NCBI GenBank assembly: GCA_027625915.1
Contig: JANTQA010000008.1
Span: forward strand, 7,557,501 to 7,621,500
Length of the DNA: 64,000 nucleotides
Source: Anaeramoeba flamelloides
Taxonomy: Eukaryota; Metamonada; Anaeramoebidae
Reading direction: 5' to 3'
In this document: positions 1 through 11,974 of the stretch, in pieces
How the letters are laid out: each line of letters opens with the position of its first letter
Position numbering within the stretch: position 1 is the stretch's first letter
Program-made: the position numbers and the translations under genes
Notes under the pieces: model-generated
What the model was told of the DNA's origin: nothing
Databases searched by the model: none
What the model saw: the letters and a program-made list of their open reading frames with translations, nothing else

Positions 1-964
1 CTTTTTTTTTCCTTCCTTTGTAACTCTTTTTCCCAGGAAAAATAAAATGTACCACATATATAAAATGATAAAAAAACAACAAAGAATTTTCTTAGATTGT
101 TTATCATATAAAGGTAGAAAAGTGAGAAAAAATAAAGAATGTGATTCTAATTTGTTAAAAAGTAAAATTATTTCAAATGGAAATTACTTTGTACAATTTA
201 ATATCTTCTTATATACAATTACATTGTACTACGATTAACTCCTAATGAGTACAGTATTTATTTTTGTTATAGGGTTGATTTTTGTGTAGAAGATTATTAC
301 ACAAATCAAGACAATTCAAGATTTTTGAGACAGAATCTACATAAAAAGAAATAACCTACAAACGGTTCAACATTTGTGTCCAAATAATACACTCAAAAAT
401 AATTAATTTTTTTTTTCTTTTCTTCTCTTTATTTTTTGCATTCCTTGTCTTTTTTTATTGTCTTTATTTCAAAATAATTTTATTTCTTTTAATTTTTTCA
501 AGAAATTTTATTCTTTTCGGTTGTAAGTCTACCTATATTTTGACTAGGATAAAAAAATCAAAATAAATCCATAGTTCAATTCGAACATGGGTTAATTTTG
601 ATGAATCAAACCTCTTTAAAAATAAAAATAAAAAAAAAAAAAAAGAAATAAAAAATTCCCATTTATCTTTGAAAAAAAGTACTATTTTATTTAGATCATA
701 AAATTACGAAAAAGGAAAATTGTTAGAAAAATAGAAAAAAAAGAAGAAAAATAACAATGAAAAAAGAGAAATATGATAATGAAATAAAAGATATATTTCC
801 AAACAAAATGATGGAAATAAAGAATAGATATAAATATCATTGAGTCTTCATATTTAATCACAATCAATGTTATTTTTCTCTATTCAAATAAATAATAGCT
901 ACATTTTATGAAGGATAACAACCTCTTTATAATTTTCATTTGATCTAAATAAACAGACCATATT
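1..964. other. A+T-rich flank without a supported gene
   Basis: No convincing coding region is visible. A 63-codon open frame at 47-238 is Lys/Asn/Ile-rich with no recognisable motif and is most likely chance. Homopolymer A and T runs dominate. The stretch lies downstream of the 3' end of the minus-strand F-box/TMEM185-like gene. Confidence 0.6.
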
Positions 965-2442
965 TTAAAATTTGTCAATTATATTACCAATGGTATTCCA
1001 TATGGTCTGGAAGAGGATAACCAATTGCAATACATGAATGGGTATCAATGTATAAGTAAATCTGGAAATTTTTGAATTATTTAAATATAATATTAATAAA
1101 ATTTCGAAAACAAAAAAAGGTATTAAATAAGCAAAAATAGCAACAAAAAATGATACTAGCATAAAAAACTTATCGGAAGAATCCCTTGTATGTAGAGAAA
1201 CTACAATTGCTTCTCCCAAAAGAAATCCATGAAGCATAAATAAAGGTATAAAAACATGTGCCCATTTTAGAGATAGATCATTGTCTAGCTTGAAGGAAAG
1301 AATAAATAGGAAAATTGTGATTAGAAGAAAGTTTACAATAATTGAAAAATAAAGGATCCATTCTCTTTTTTCATAAGTTCGATCTTGTTTCCTTTTAAGA
1401 TAATTTTTTACTGCTAAAATGGAGAAATATATAATTAAGATATATATTGGTAAAAATACTTGTTTCCATTTTAATTTGCTGTTTGTTCCCAATTTTATAC
1501 TAAAAAATGCAATAACAAGTAATATTATGAATAATGTGAGATATACTTTAACGAAAAAGGGTTTTAGAAATCTTGATCTATATCTGTAATTGGTATAGGT
1601 ATACGTTACAAGATAAATGAACCAGCTAATTTGAAATGGAAGCATAATATATGCCTCTGAAATGATTTTGTTTTTTGACAGGTCTAATAAAATATAAAAT
1701 GATGTCAGCGTGAAAGCAAAAAAACATGTAACGCGATATATATCCAATTTGTAAGATTTATGGAAAAAATCTTCTTTTATATCGAATTCACATTGCCTTA
1801 TTTCTTTTCTAATAATGTATTCTTGTTTTAATTTATTTATTTTTTTGATTTCAATAATTTTTTTGATCATGTGTTCCTTTGCATTTTCTAATTTTTCTAT
1901 ATATGTTATTCTTTCTGTTAAATTAGTTATTGGTTGTACTCCGCGGAAATCTGACTCTCCAATTATTTCATTTACTTGTGTTTTGGGTGGTTTGGTAAGT
2001 GTGTCTAAAGTACCATAAATAGGGGTATTATGTGAAGTGTTGTGCTCATCACCAATACGAAGTTTATCCCAAATGAATAGATTCTGATGCCTTTTCGAAA
2101 TTATTTGCCAGAGCATATTATCATTTGTTGCATCTTGAAATTTTTTACAAAGTGTTCCCATCCATCCAAGTTTAATTGGTGGTAAATATTCAAAAATTCC
2201 CCAAATAGCTATTTAAAATATAATGGGTTAATAAAGAATATTAATTATTAGGGGGGGGGGGTTAAATCGTCAATACAACGGATTTTTTTAAAAAAAAAAT
2301 TAGGAATTAAAAACTCCTTCCTTAAACAATAAATAAAAAATAAAAATAAAATGTTTTTTTTTTTTTTTTTTTTGATTTTTTAAACACATAAAACTTTTAA
2401 ATATTTTTTGCATTTACAACTCTGAAAAATCTTCGTCCTCAT
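965..2442 (-). CDS. F-box protein fused to TMEM185-like multi-pass membrane domain
   Basis: The main exon is 965-2208. It opens with an F-box-like stretch (IFEYLPPIKL, then LCKKF and a closing DNMLW) that the simple ATG at 2161 would cut in half, so I place an acceptor (tag) at 2209-2210. A tentative 25-nt first exon, 2418-2442 (Met-Arg-Thr-Lys-Ile-Phe-Gln-Ser), uses a gtaaat donor and restores frame, giving about 422 aa. A Lys/Glu-rich helical linker follows. The C-terminal two thirds has about eight hydrophobic helices. Three carry the pattern charged-Leu, then Trp-x-x-Val-Phe-hydrophobic-Pro (KWKQVFLPIY, KWAHVFIPLF, and a TYTLIPIHV variant), typical of the Tmem_frag/TMEM185 family. F-boxes bind Skp1 in SCF ubiquitin ligases; a membrane-anchored SCF adaptor is inference. 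The membrane protein is sure, the TMEM185 assignment likely, exon 1 uncertain. Confidence 0.6.
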
Positions 2443-3695
2443 TCAAAAAATTTGGATACCTCCAAAATCAAAAAGAGGCAAAAAAAAAAAAAACACTCAA
2501 TTTATTATATTTTTAAAAATGTATATAAAATCACATTTAAGTTGCCTAGTAAACCATTTTCGAGTCAAATACGCCCAGTTTTTATATGTTAATTGCATTT
2601 TTTTGAAGGGTCCAAATGGATATTAGAAGAAAAAATTTATTTCGGAAATTCCAAAATTGAAATCATTTTTTCTCATTTTGATTTTTTTTTTCTATTTTTT
2701 TTGACACCTAATTCATTTACAAATTTTATTTATTGCAATATCGATAGTAATTTGGTAAAAAAGTGTTATTCTAAGGTTATTGGTAAAGTAAAAATGATTG
2801 TAGAGAAATAATTTTGATTTCTATTGGAATTTTATTTGGATCTTCAATAGGAGAGCAAAATGAACATTGTTGTTTTTCTAAATGGGGACATAAGAATTTG
2901 AGTTTTTTCAATTTTTTAAGTTAATATATTGATTTATTAATTTTATTTCATATGGATATCAACAATTATTTGATGTTTATTATTCTACTTTTTTCTTATT
3001 TAATCTTCAAAGTTCATTTCTAAAAAATATTTGATATTTGTAAAAAAATTTTCGTCCCCTTTGACTGAAACAAATTTTATAATGTTCTTATAAGTAATCA
3101 TTTTTTTCCAAATAAAAGAAAAAAATATAAAACTCAAAAAATAAAAATTGGTGTGTCCAAAATAATTAAACGATTGGATTAAAAAATGGTATTTGTAAAT
3201 TTGTTGGGATTTCAACAACAATTATTGATCGATCAAATGAAAAGATATCATCATTTAAATTGTATCTGATTTTTCTATTTAACAAAATCAACACTAAGAA
3301 TCTTCTATCTACCAAAAAAAAAAATTACAGAATGAATGAAACAGTTTACGTAACTGAAAAAAAGGAAATGAAAACAAAACAAAAAAGATAAAAAATGAAA
3401 TATTTTATAAAATCAAAATCCTTTCCTAATTGAATTTTAAGTGGAGTATTGCTATTTTTTCAACTGTTTAAACTGTGTCCAAATTTTTCGAATATAGTTT
3501 ATATATCTATATATATATATATATATATATTCATTTTAGAATGTGCCACTTTAAGTGAAATTGAGTTTATTTATGAAAGGGAAAAATGTAAATCAGAGTT
3601 GAATTTTTAATTTTGATAAATTTTTAATTTTTATTAATTGTTTTTGAATCAGGAAATATATTCAGACCAATTGTTGTAATTAATCATATAAAAAA

Positions 3696-3731
<36 letters not shown>

Positions 3732-6468
3732 CAAGCAAAGATGTTTATTTTAAACAAATCATTTCTTCTATAGAAGACCAAGCAAGAAAGATGACTTTCC
3801 ATAATAGCCCTGAATAAACCCAAGATTCAAATTTTTTTTATAATAAAAGTTTATTTTCGGATATTTGTTTCTTCTTTATCTTTTTGGTTTGGAAGTGGGT
3901 AAATAAGATACCTCATTATTATTATTTTATCTTTACTGTTATTTAAAGTTTTTTAACTTGTGCATTTGTGACAAATATGTTTCCAAAATTCTTTGTATAA
4001 ATGCTGTTATTACAATAAAAGTAAACAAAGAATATTATTTCAAAGATTAATGGAAAGGGATTGAATTATTCAAACCCAAAAAATAACTATAAAAAGTTCA
4101 ACTCAAATTAAAAGAAAATATGGTTAAAAAAAAAAAGTAACATTGTTATTATTTTTGGTTTTTACAATTTACTGGAAAATAAATTCTTTTAAAATAAACC
4201 AAAATCGATCATTTTCTTTTTTTAAAACATAAAAAATTAGCCCAATAAATTAAATTTTAAGAAGACCCATCTAAAAATACACAATTTTTTTTTTTTTAAA
4301 CGAAATTAGATCGGTTCAAATGGAAATTGGAATTCGAATTTATTTTGGAAAAATTGTTAGAAATAGCAAGCACTTGTCTACTCAGAATTTTGGGAAATAT
4401 AAGTTCTTTCATAAGCAATTAAAAATAAAATTGAATGATAAAGATGAAAAAATAAGCAAGTGTATCAAATACTATTTGTTGCAAAATAAATGGAACAAAA
4501 TTTTCATTCAGGTTTCAAAAAAAATATGTTTTAAAATTATGTATAATTTCAATATTTTAATTCCATAAATAAGCATCATTTATTAATTTTGTTTTTAGAA
4601 TTGGACTTTTGTGATTTGTTTTAATTCCTGGAATGTGATTATTTTGTGGAAAGTTGATTGAAATTTTTGATTTTTTTATTTTACAATTAATAGTATTACA
4701 CAGAAGATCAATATATTTTTGTTTTTTTTTTTTTAAATAGGTATGTAGATATATATATATATATATAAGGGGGTGTTACACTCCTCTTTTTATGGAAGTA
4801 TTGATATGTTTAGATAAAGAAGTGATTTTATTCATTCGTTTTCAAATAAACTAAAGTACTTCAAAAATGGTAAAAGTACCTAACCCCTTATAAATATTTC
4901 ACAATTATAATTCTTTGTGACTGTTGTGCTTTTTTTTTTTATGAATCTGTCAAGTAGGCAATATTTCCAAAAGTGTTGTATTGGTTACTTCTAAACAAAA
5001 ACAGTGTCTGACTTTCAGCATATTTTTTGTATCACCAAAAGAGTAAAAAGTTTGGTTTTTTTTAAATTAAAGGTTGATTTGTTTTTTTAAATTGTTTTTT
5101 GAATTTTTGTAGTTCTTAAGGGAGTAAGTAAATTTTTTATATTTTGATTGCCTCCATTTATGTGAAACTGAATGATTCAAATCATTTCTTAAACCAAATA
5201 TATTGATAATTTAATAAATACCGAAGTGGAATATATTCTAGTATAATATATTTTCATACCAATTTAAAAAATGAAATTCAAAAAAATGAAAAGATTGATC
5301 AAAAAAAAATAAATAGAAATCATTTATTTATTGATATTATTGTAACATTTGATACAATTGCTTCTTATTAATTTGGTTTTTTTCTTAATTCTTCATGGGA
5401 ATACTTTTGTTTGGAAAATTGTTGTTCTACAAATTACTTTTTATTTCTAAAAGAATTTCCAAAAGGAATTTAAAAATCCTATTTTTCATTTAATGTATCT
5501 AATTCTTGATTAGTTCAAGAAAATAGCATATTTATTAAATTCCTCTTCAGAAATAGAGATTTATTGGACAAATTTGTTTGATTTTATAATTATTTATTTT
5601 TCATTAAATTGAGAAAACTCAAAATAATTCTGAATCTGATTGAATTTTTTTCAAAAGTTTTCTTTTATTTTGGGTTGAATCTTTTGTAACTGTATTTTGA
5701 TTCCAAGAATTCGTCCCCTTTATTTTAATTTTTGAAATAGTACTCTTTGTTTTGGTTATGTTTAATAAAAATATTCGAAAATTGAATTTTGAAATCAAAT
5801 TTGTCACAAAATGTTTGCTAAAAAAATAATAAATAATAATGGGGTAAGAAATCCATGGTTATAAATTGTTTAGATTCCTAATTCAAATTAAGAAGATAAA
5901 GAGAAAAAATATCTTCGAAAATATACTTTGGTCGAATTTTTAATTAATTATAATTTCAACAAATTTATTTGGGATTGTGATCTTTCGTGTTTGGTCTTCT
6001 AAAAGAAAATATTTGTTTTAAAGAACACAACGTCTGAGGTCTATTTTTTCTTTTACATTTTGACTACATTCGTCGATCAACACATCTCTAGATCCAAAAC
6101 CAAATGTAATAAAACTCAAAAATTGAATCAAAAAAAATGTTCAAAAAATGGAAAAATTTAAGATTCAACTCTGAATTACTTTGGGTTCGCTTTCTTTTCA
6201 CAAATAGAGCAGCAAATGGTTTTTTGTTTCCAAGTTTCAATATCTTGTGGCACTCAAAAAATATTTTTCAATAAGGTTCATACAATTCAAATTTTTTAAA
6301 ATGGTAAAATGTACTTTCTTCACGAACAAAAATTATCAACTTTTGTGGTATTGGTTTTTGGAAACTGGAAATTGTCTGAAAGTTCATAAAAACATTCAAA
6401 GATCAGAATCTAATCAAAAAAAAAAAATCTTTTTTGATTGTTGCACAAACAAGAATTAGAAAAAAGAT
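2443..6468. other. Intergenic A+T-rich DNA with repeat fragments
   Basis: No supported gene. It holds a long T-run near 2352, TA microsatellites near 3508-3530 and 4749-4767, and a 40-base A-run near 3688. A fragment of the TATAAAC-type repeat family lies at about 3170-3508, and a segment at about 2790-2960 resembles 36015-36150. Open frames of 60-82 codons (for example 4320-4568) are Lys/Ile/Asn/Phe-rich and featureless. Confidence 0.55.
3170..3508 (-). repeat. Fragment of the ~550-bp TATAAAC inverted-repeat family
   Basis: Read on the minus strand it matches the elements at 41692-42240 and 48625-49165. Shared blocks include the terminal part (tgtccaaatttttcgaatat, then agtttata), the ctgtttaaactgt block, a block around 3350-3380 (cagtttacgtaactg, a lysine-codon-like purine run) and the gatcgatcaaat block near 3230. 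The far end could not be placed, so this is probably a partial or diverged copy. Confidence 0.55.
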
Positions 6469-6771
6469 TCACAATTTTATACACAAACCTTCAATTGGCA
6501 GTTCGTCTAATTTTTGTCCAGAATCTTGTGGTTTTAATTGCGTGGTATTCGAGACAGCAGTGTTCCCATAAGTTAGTTCCTCTAAGATTGTATTCCTTAG
6601 AACAACAACAGTACCTAATTTCTGAGAAAAGATATAATTGTTCATCTCAATTTCCGATCGATTTTGTTTTTTTTCCTTTTTTGTAAGAAGCGGTGAAGGT
6701 TTTTTTGATGTACCTGATGAGAAAACAAGTTGGTTGTTAATTTCTTCAGAAGTTGAATTCAAGTCTGTCAT
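6469..6771 (-). CDS. Possible small gene, first exon (unrecognised)
   Basis: An open frame of 100 codons starts at an ATG preceded by an A-rich context (aaag before ATG). Its composition is unlike the flanking chance frames: Ser/Thr/Glu/Gln-rich, mixed, with few Ile/Phe/Asn runs (for example SSGTSKKPSPLL and GNTAVSNTTQLKPQ). A possible donor (gtttgt) lies just before its stop. Downstream on the same strand, about 6265-6375, there is another protein-like stretch (QKLIIFVREESTFYHF), and near 6179-6245 one with a Cys pair (CCSICEKK). I could not join these into one consistent spliced frame, so exon structure and product remain unknown. It could also be a decayed gene. Confidence 0.3.
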   Translation of the reverse strand: MTDLNSTSEEINNQLVFSSGTSKKPSPLLTKKEKKQNRSEIEMNNYIFSQKLGTVVVLRNTILEELTYGNTAVSNTTQLKPQDSGQKLDELPIEGLCIKL

Positions 6772-8023
6772 CTTTGGTTGTTGTTATTCAAGAAAAGAAG
6801 AAAAAAAGAAAGTTCAACAAAAAATGATCCAAAAAGTGATAGGTTATAAATTAGTGCAACCTACAAGTTTGTAAAGAAGGACTTTAAGTTTTCTAATGTA
6901 TCAAAATTAAATTTTTTAGATTTTACTTTTCTTTCCAACTCGACAATTTTTTTTTTTTGAAATCACAATCAGGCACAAAACTTAATTTTTTTATTTATAA
7001 ACAATTCGACGATATCAGGTTTGTTTTTTATTGAGATGGTAAAAATAATTTAAGGGACTAGATATTAAAAAATCTTCAATTAAATATAATCTCAAATTCA
7101 AAAAAAAATAACCGCATCTTGAAATTGAAAAATGTAGTAAAAATCTGATTACTACAAAAAAAAAAATTTCTTCTAATACTGATTTTCAGACACGAATTAT
7201 TGTTTTTTAAAAGTCTGATCCATTTTTCGCATTTTTGAAAAGTTTAAAAAAACAACATATTTCAGAATTATATAAAAAAAAATTATTTTCTTTGAAAGAA
7301 GATTGAAATCTTATTGCCTGTAAAGAAAGTGTACAAAATATACACTTTAAAAATAAAACCACTGCGTTCTATAATAACTCAGTTTAAAAAATCTACTTAA
7401 TTTCAAAAAAAAATACAATAATTATTCTAAACTTGTAAAAAAAATAATTTTTTGATTCAAAGAACAGTTCAAATCTATTTTTTCTCCAAGTTGAATAAAA
7501 AAATCTGAGAAAAAGAACCAAACAATCAAATTAAAAATTCTCCTGAATTACTTTTTTAAAACCTCGAAATTTCAACTTATAATCTCAAGAAATATTTTTT
7601 AATTTGATTATTTATAATTAATAATTATAAACCCAATATTAATTTTTTCAGTAATGTTATTAATAACTCCAAGATTAAATGAAACAAATAGACTTTACAA
7701 GAATTCCTTAATATTTTAAAGATTTTCAAACAAATAAAACAATTCAAATGCATATTTCTATTAAAAAAAAAAATAATACATATTATCAAATAACTGATTT
7801 TAATACAAACAGTTCCTTGTTTATACCCTTGGTATTTGAAAAGGGATATTGACTAGTCTTTTAAATTTCAAGAAATTTGATAAATATTTGTGAATAAAAT
7901 AAATGATCATTTTTAATAGATCTTCAAGGATACAATATTTTATTGATTTTTATTATATTTTTAAAATAATAATTAAAGGTCCAAGTTTATTTGTAAATAA
8001 AAACTCTCTGAAATTACTAAAAG

Positions 8024-8063
8024 TGAGATTTCTTCAAAAAAAATTAATTTTGAAGAAATCTCA
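8024..8063. other. Perfect 16-bp hairpin
   Basis: The left arm tgagatttcttcaaaa (8024-8039) is the exact reverse complement of the right arm at 8048-8063, separated by an 8-base A/T loop. There is no downstream T-run or neighbouring gene to give it a role. It may be a relic of a foldback repeat. Confidence 0.6.
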
Positions 8064-9619
8064 ATTTGATCCAAAAACAAAACAAAAAGGATCTGATCTT
8101 GTGACTGAAAATTTCATTGGTAAAATGAAATCTTCTAAAAATGATTATTCATTTCTCTAAAGTTGACAAATGAAGTTGCACATCGGGTTTAATTGTATCC
8201 TTATGTAAATAATTGCTCTATTGACTTTGGGAAAAAAAATAAATAAAAGTTGCTAGCCCATTAACACAAAAACAAATAATTGTATTTCTAGAGAGATCAA
8301 ATAAGTATTTTATTATGTTGGTAACAACAAACAAACAACAAATACTGTTATTGAAGTATATTTCAAAAAAGAATTGTGAAGTTATGGAAAGATTAACTTA
8401 GATTTTATTGTAAAATGTTAAAAGTCTAAAAGTTTAAAAAGAAAATCAACTATTTTCAAAGAAAAAGGGTAAAGGTCCACAGACGAAACAAGTCAGTTTT
8501 TGACTTTTTTTTTTGTGATTTTCGATTTTTAATTCAAGGTATCAAACTGAGTTTTAAATTCTGTATTAAATTACTCACAATTCCAGAAGAATCTTTAAGG
8601 TGTTTTTATCAATTTGAAAAGCTTCTATTTTGTTCTATCTTATACCAAATTTGAAAAATAAAGAGTATTTTAATTTTTGCTTGAAATGATTTTTTTATTA
8701 ATAGCTTTTAAAGAATTAAATTAATCTAAGTGGTCTCCTTTATTTTTTCTTTGGGTTCAACCTTTTCAAAAAAATTTTCTGTGTTTATTACTTTTGAACA
8801 AACAATTTGAAAGGAAAGGTAATGGGGGGGGGTAGGAAATAAACTAATAATATATAATACTGGTTAAAAGAAAATAAGTCCTGGCAAATTCTTTGACCAA
8901 GTTGGTTTTGTTTATATTAAATAGAAACATTAAATTAACTTTGGAGAACTTATTTAGTAGAAAAAATCAAGTGTAAATGGAACCGTAGATTAAAAAAAAT
9001 ATTATTACAACTTGAAAATGGAAAAAACAAGTAAATCTTGATTGTTACAATACTAAAATTACTTATTAAATGATTATTTCAAGAATTAAAGTGTTTTTTT
9101 GAAAGTTTGATTCCTGTTTGCCCTTTTTTCAAAAAGTTCCAAATTCAAAATATCTACAAACCATATCAAAAACAATTATTGTTTTTGAAGAAGAAAGAAA
9201 TGATATTACCTATTATCGAGGAATGAAGTCTACAAAAATATACTTGGAAAATAAATATAGTGAGTTTTGAAAAGAATTATGTATAAAAAATCTACTTAAT
9301 TTCAAAAATAAATCCAATATTTCTTGAAAACCTGAAAATTATTACTTTATCTATTGAAATCCATCTTTCTTCGAATTGAAGTGTTTTCTAGATTCCAATA
9401 AAAACCTCTGAAAAAATGGGATTTGAAGAAACAGAGTTTGTTTTTTAGGTTTTACAGTGCCATCTTCAAATTAACTGTCTGATCTTGCCAATTGCTAGAT
9501 TTTTGTAATTGTGCAGTTCTTCTTATATATCAAGAAATAAAAAGTCTAATTCACTGATGTTTTGATTTGTAAGACATTCAGTGTGGCTTTATTTTAGATA
9601 GTCCTTAAATTATTCCAGG

Positions 9620-10085
9620 GGGTTAACAGTTAAACTTTTTTTTAACATTTTATCAAAAACTGATTTTTTTTTTTTAAAAGAAGATCTATATATTAAATGA
9701 TCAAATAAACTGACATTCAACAATAAGTATTTCTAGTGTTGGTTTCTTAAAATTCTAGTATAAAAAAATAATGTCTAAAACGAAAGATCTAAATAGAAAA
9801 TTTTATCAAAAAATGGAGTTAATTTTTGAGAAGAATATAATCATAAAAAAAACTTAAAATATTAAATTAATTTGAAATTATAAAAATTTTGAACATTTTT
9901 TATTTACCTAATTTGAAATTTTATCAAAATATTAAGTGAGGTTTACCTTCATTAATAATTTAACTAGATGTATAGTATTTACCAAATTGTCTCTTGTATT
10001 GAAACAAGAAAAATAAAAAGGTAATGGGTTTTATTTTGAAGCACTGGTGATAGTTGTGTGGAAACGGATTTTAATTCTAGATACC
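9620..10085 (+). repeat. Dispersed repeat family B, copy 1
   Basis: It aligns by eye with 10170-10605 and 37680-38110. Shared landmarks in order are a 'tattaaatgatcaaa' block, 'ttggtttcttaaa', a 'tttaccttcattaat' block, 'gtattgaaacaagaa' and a closing 'ttttgaagcac..gtgatagttg' block. The copies are diverged, so this is an old non-coding repeat. No terminal inverted repeat was identified. Confidence 0.5.
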
Positions 10086-10169
10086 TATATTTTTGAAAAT
10101 TCTTAAAAATTAGTTTAAATTATTACTATTGTCAAAATAATGCCTACCAAAAAGTTTAATACTTGTTTC

Positions 10170-10605
10170 AAAATTAAAAGCATGTTGGTTTTTTATAGAA
10201 GGCCTATACATTAACCAATCAAAGATAGCAACAATAAATCATAAGTAAATATAGTATTGTTTTCTTAAAGTACTATTATTTAAAAAGAAATTCGAAAAAT
10301 AAAGCATCAAATCGGAGTATTTATTCTAAAAAATACAATTCATTCTTCAGACAATTTATATAATCAAAATAACAATCAAAAAATCCAAAAAAACTGAGAA
10401 TATAATAAAAATTATCAACAAATTACCTTCATAATTTTAAATTTACAATAAACATCCATACCTTTAGTTTTAAAATTGATTTGAACTTAGATATACTATT
10501 GGGAATTATCTTGGATGTTGTATTGAAACAAGAATAAAACCAAGCACAGTTTATATTTTGAAACACGGATGATAGTCATTGTTAACCCATTATTATTGAT
10601 CGCTT
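10170..10605 (+). repeat. Dispersed repeat family B, copy 2
   Basis: Same landmark order as copy 1, only about 85 bp downstream of it: 'cattaaccaatcaaag', 'attgttttcttaaagta', 'aattaccttcataatttt', 'tgtattgaaacaagaa' and 'ttttgaaacac..gatagtc'. The near-tandem placement suggests local duplication or nested insertion. Confidence 0.5.
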
Positions 10606-11974
10606 CAAGATCATTTTGTTTTAATATTTAGATTAAAATTTTGCCGACATTTGAGACATCGAGAACAAATGATTTTAACCCACAGTAGCATAATTAATTT
10701 TAGTATCCAAAGTTTTTTCTCTTAACCCCTGAATTTACAAAAAATAATGAAGAATCTAATAGAAGATTTTTTTTTTGTTTTTCGATACATTTACCCAAGT
10801 ATTAGTTTTATCTAAATCATAATCTTCAATTTTATTTTACTCCTATTAACCCCATTTGAATCTATTTTAAGGTTGTAAAAAAAAACAGGTAAACTATTAA
10901 AGCTGGAGAAAAGTTTTTCTTTTCGACTTGTTTTTCAATTTCTAAAACTCTTGACACTTTTGTCATTCAAAATTTATTTCTAATCAAACCTTTTTAATTA
11001 TGATTATTAAAAAGGGTTTGTGTTTGTTTTATTTTTTTCTCTTCTCTTTTTGGAAAAACAATAAATTAAAAAAATAAATTAAATCTTTTTGTAATGGTTT
11101 TTGAAAAATCCAGTCACCTTATTATTTTTTCTCATAAAAAAAACTTTATTTCCAAAAAGCAAAAAAGTTTATCTTGTTTACTGAAAAAATGGAGTTATCG
11201 AAAAAACTGAAAGAAGAGTACGTTTAAACCACAATACCATTTTATAACAAGCAAAGGGAATATTGTGGAAAAATTCCTTCCAAAATTCGATTACACAAAA
11301 ATGTAAAAACTATTTTCAAAATTTAATAAAGGGAAATGAAAGAAGAACAAAAGAATTTAAAAACTTCAGAGCTCCAAAACATTGTTCCCAAATACCTTAT
11401 CCTTATTAAAAAAAAACGTTAAAAAGTTTCTTTTTATCGACACATATTTGATCCAAAATTGAAGAAAAAAACCAAAAATTTTGATTTAATAAATTACAAT
11501 TTATTTGATTTCACACACCAAACAAAAATAGAATACCCCAATACAAAGTGAAAGTTCAAGTATTTTTGACAAAAAGGTATAAATATTTTCCAAATCCAAG
11601 TAACATGAAAAAGTTATATATAGCACCACAAAGAGCAAGGAGCAAAAGTATGAATCGATCGTTTGGATGAAACAATAAAAAAGCTAACCAAATATTTTTC
11701 AAGTAGATTCCAAAGATAAAGTAACTGATCAACAATAAAATAACACACGGGTACTGGTGGATGAAAGGGTGGTGGTTTTTCTTGTTTTCATTTTCTTAGC
11801 CAAATCGAGAATATAAAAATAATAGAGATAATACACAAATAAAAACACTACGTACTTTAAACCACCTTTTAAAGCACAGAATTTCTTTGAATTTGAGAAT
11901 CTGATCGTAACTCAACATTTCATTTTATTATTTTTTATTCTTAGATATTTATTTCTTTTTTTAAAAATTAATTA

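Larger units (their letters stand above)
6900..11974. other. Intergenic A+T-rich DNA with two copies of a ~430-bp repeat
   Basis: No supported gene. The 85-codon frame at 7903-8160 spans a perfect hairpin and is unlikely to be a gene. Two diverged copies of dispersed repeat family B lie at 9620-10085 and 10170-10605. A shared motif (aaaatctacttaatttcaaa) occurs at about 7388 and 9288. A G-run interrupts the sequence near 8824. Confidence 0.5.

Noticed and set aside
560-600. tRNA-like 'agttcaattcgaac' block
   Set aside because: It looks like a T-loop but no acceptor stem, anticodon arm or D arm could be fitted around it. No tRNA or rRNA gene was recognised in the window.
2593-2811. 72-codon frame
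   Set aside because: It lies in repeat-like A+T-rich DNA, is dominated by Phe/Ile/Lys/Asn and has no motif. The same applies to similar frames at 3000-3221, 5619-5807, 37091-37357, 49830-50036 and 55582-55773.
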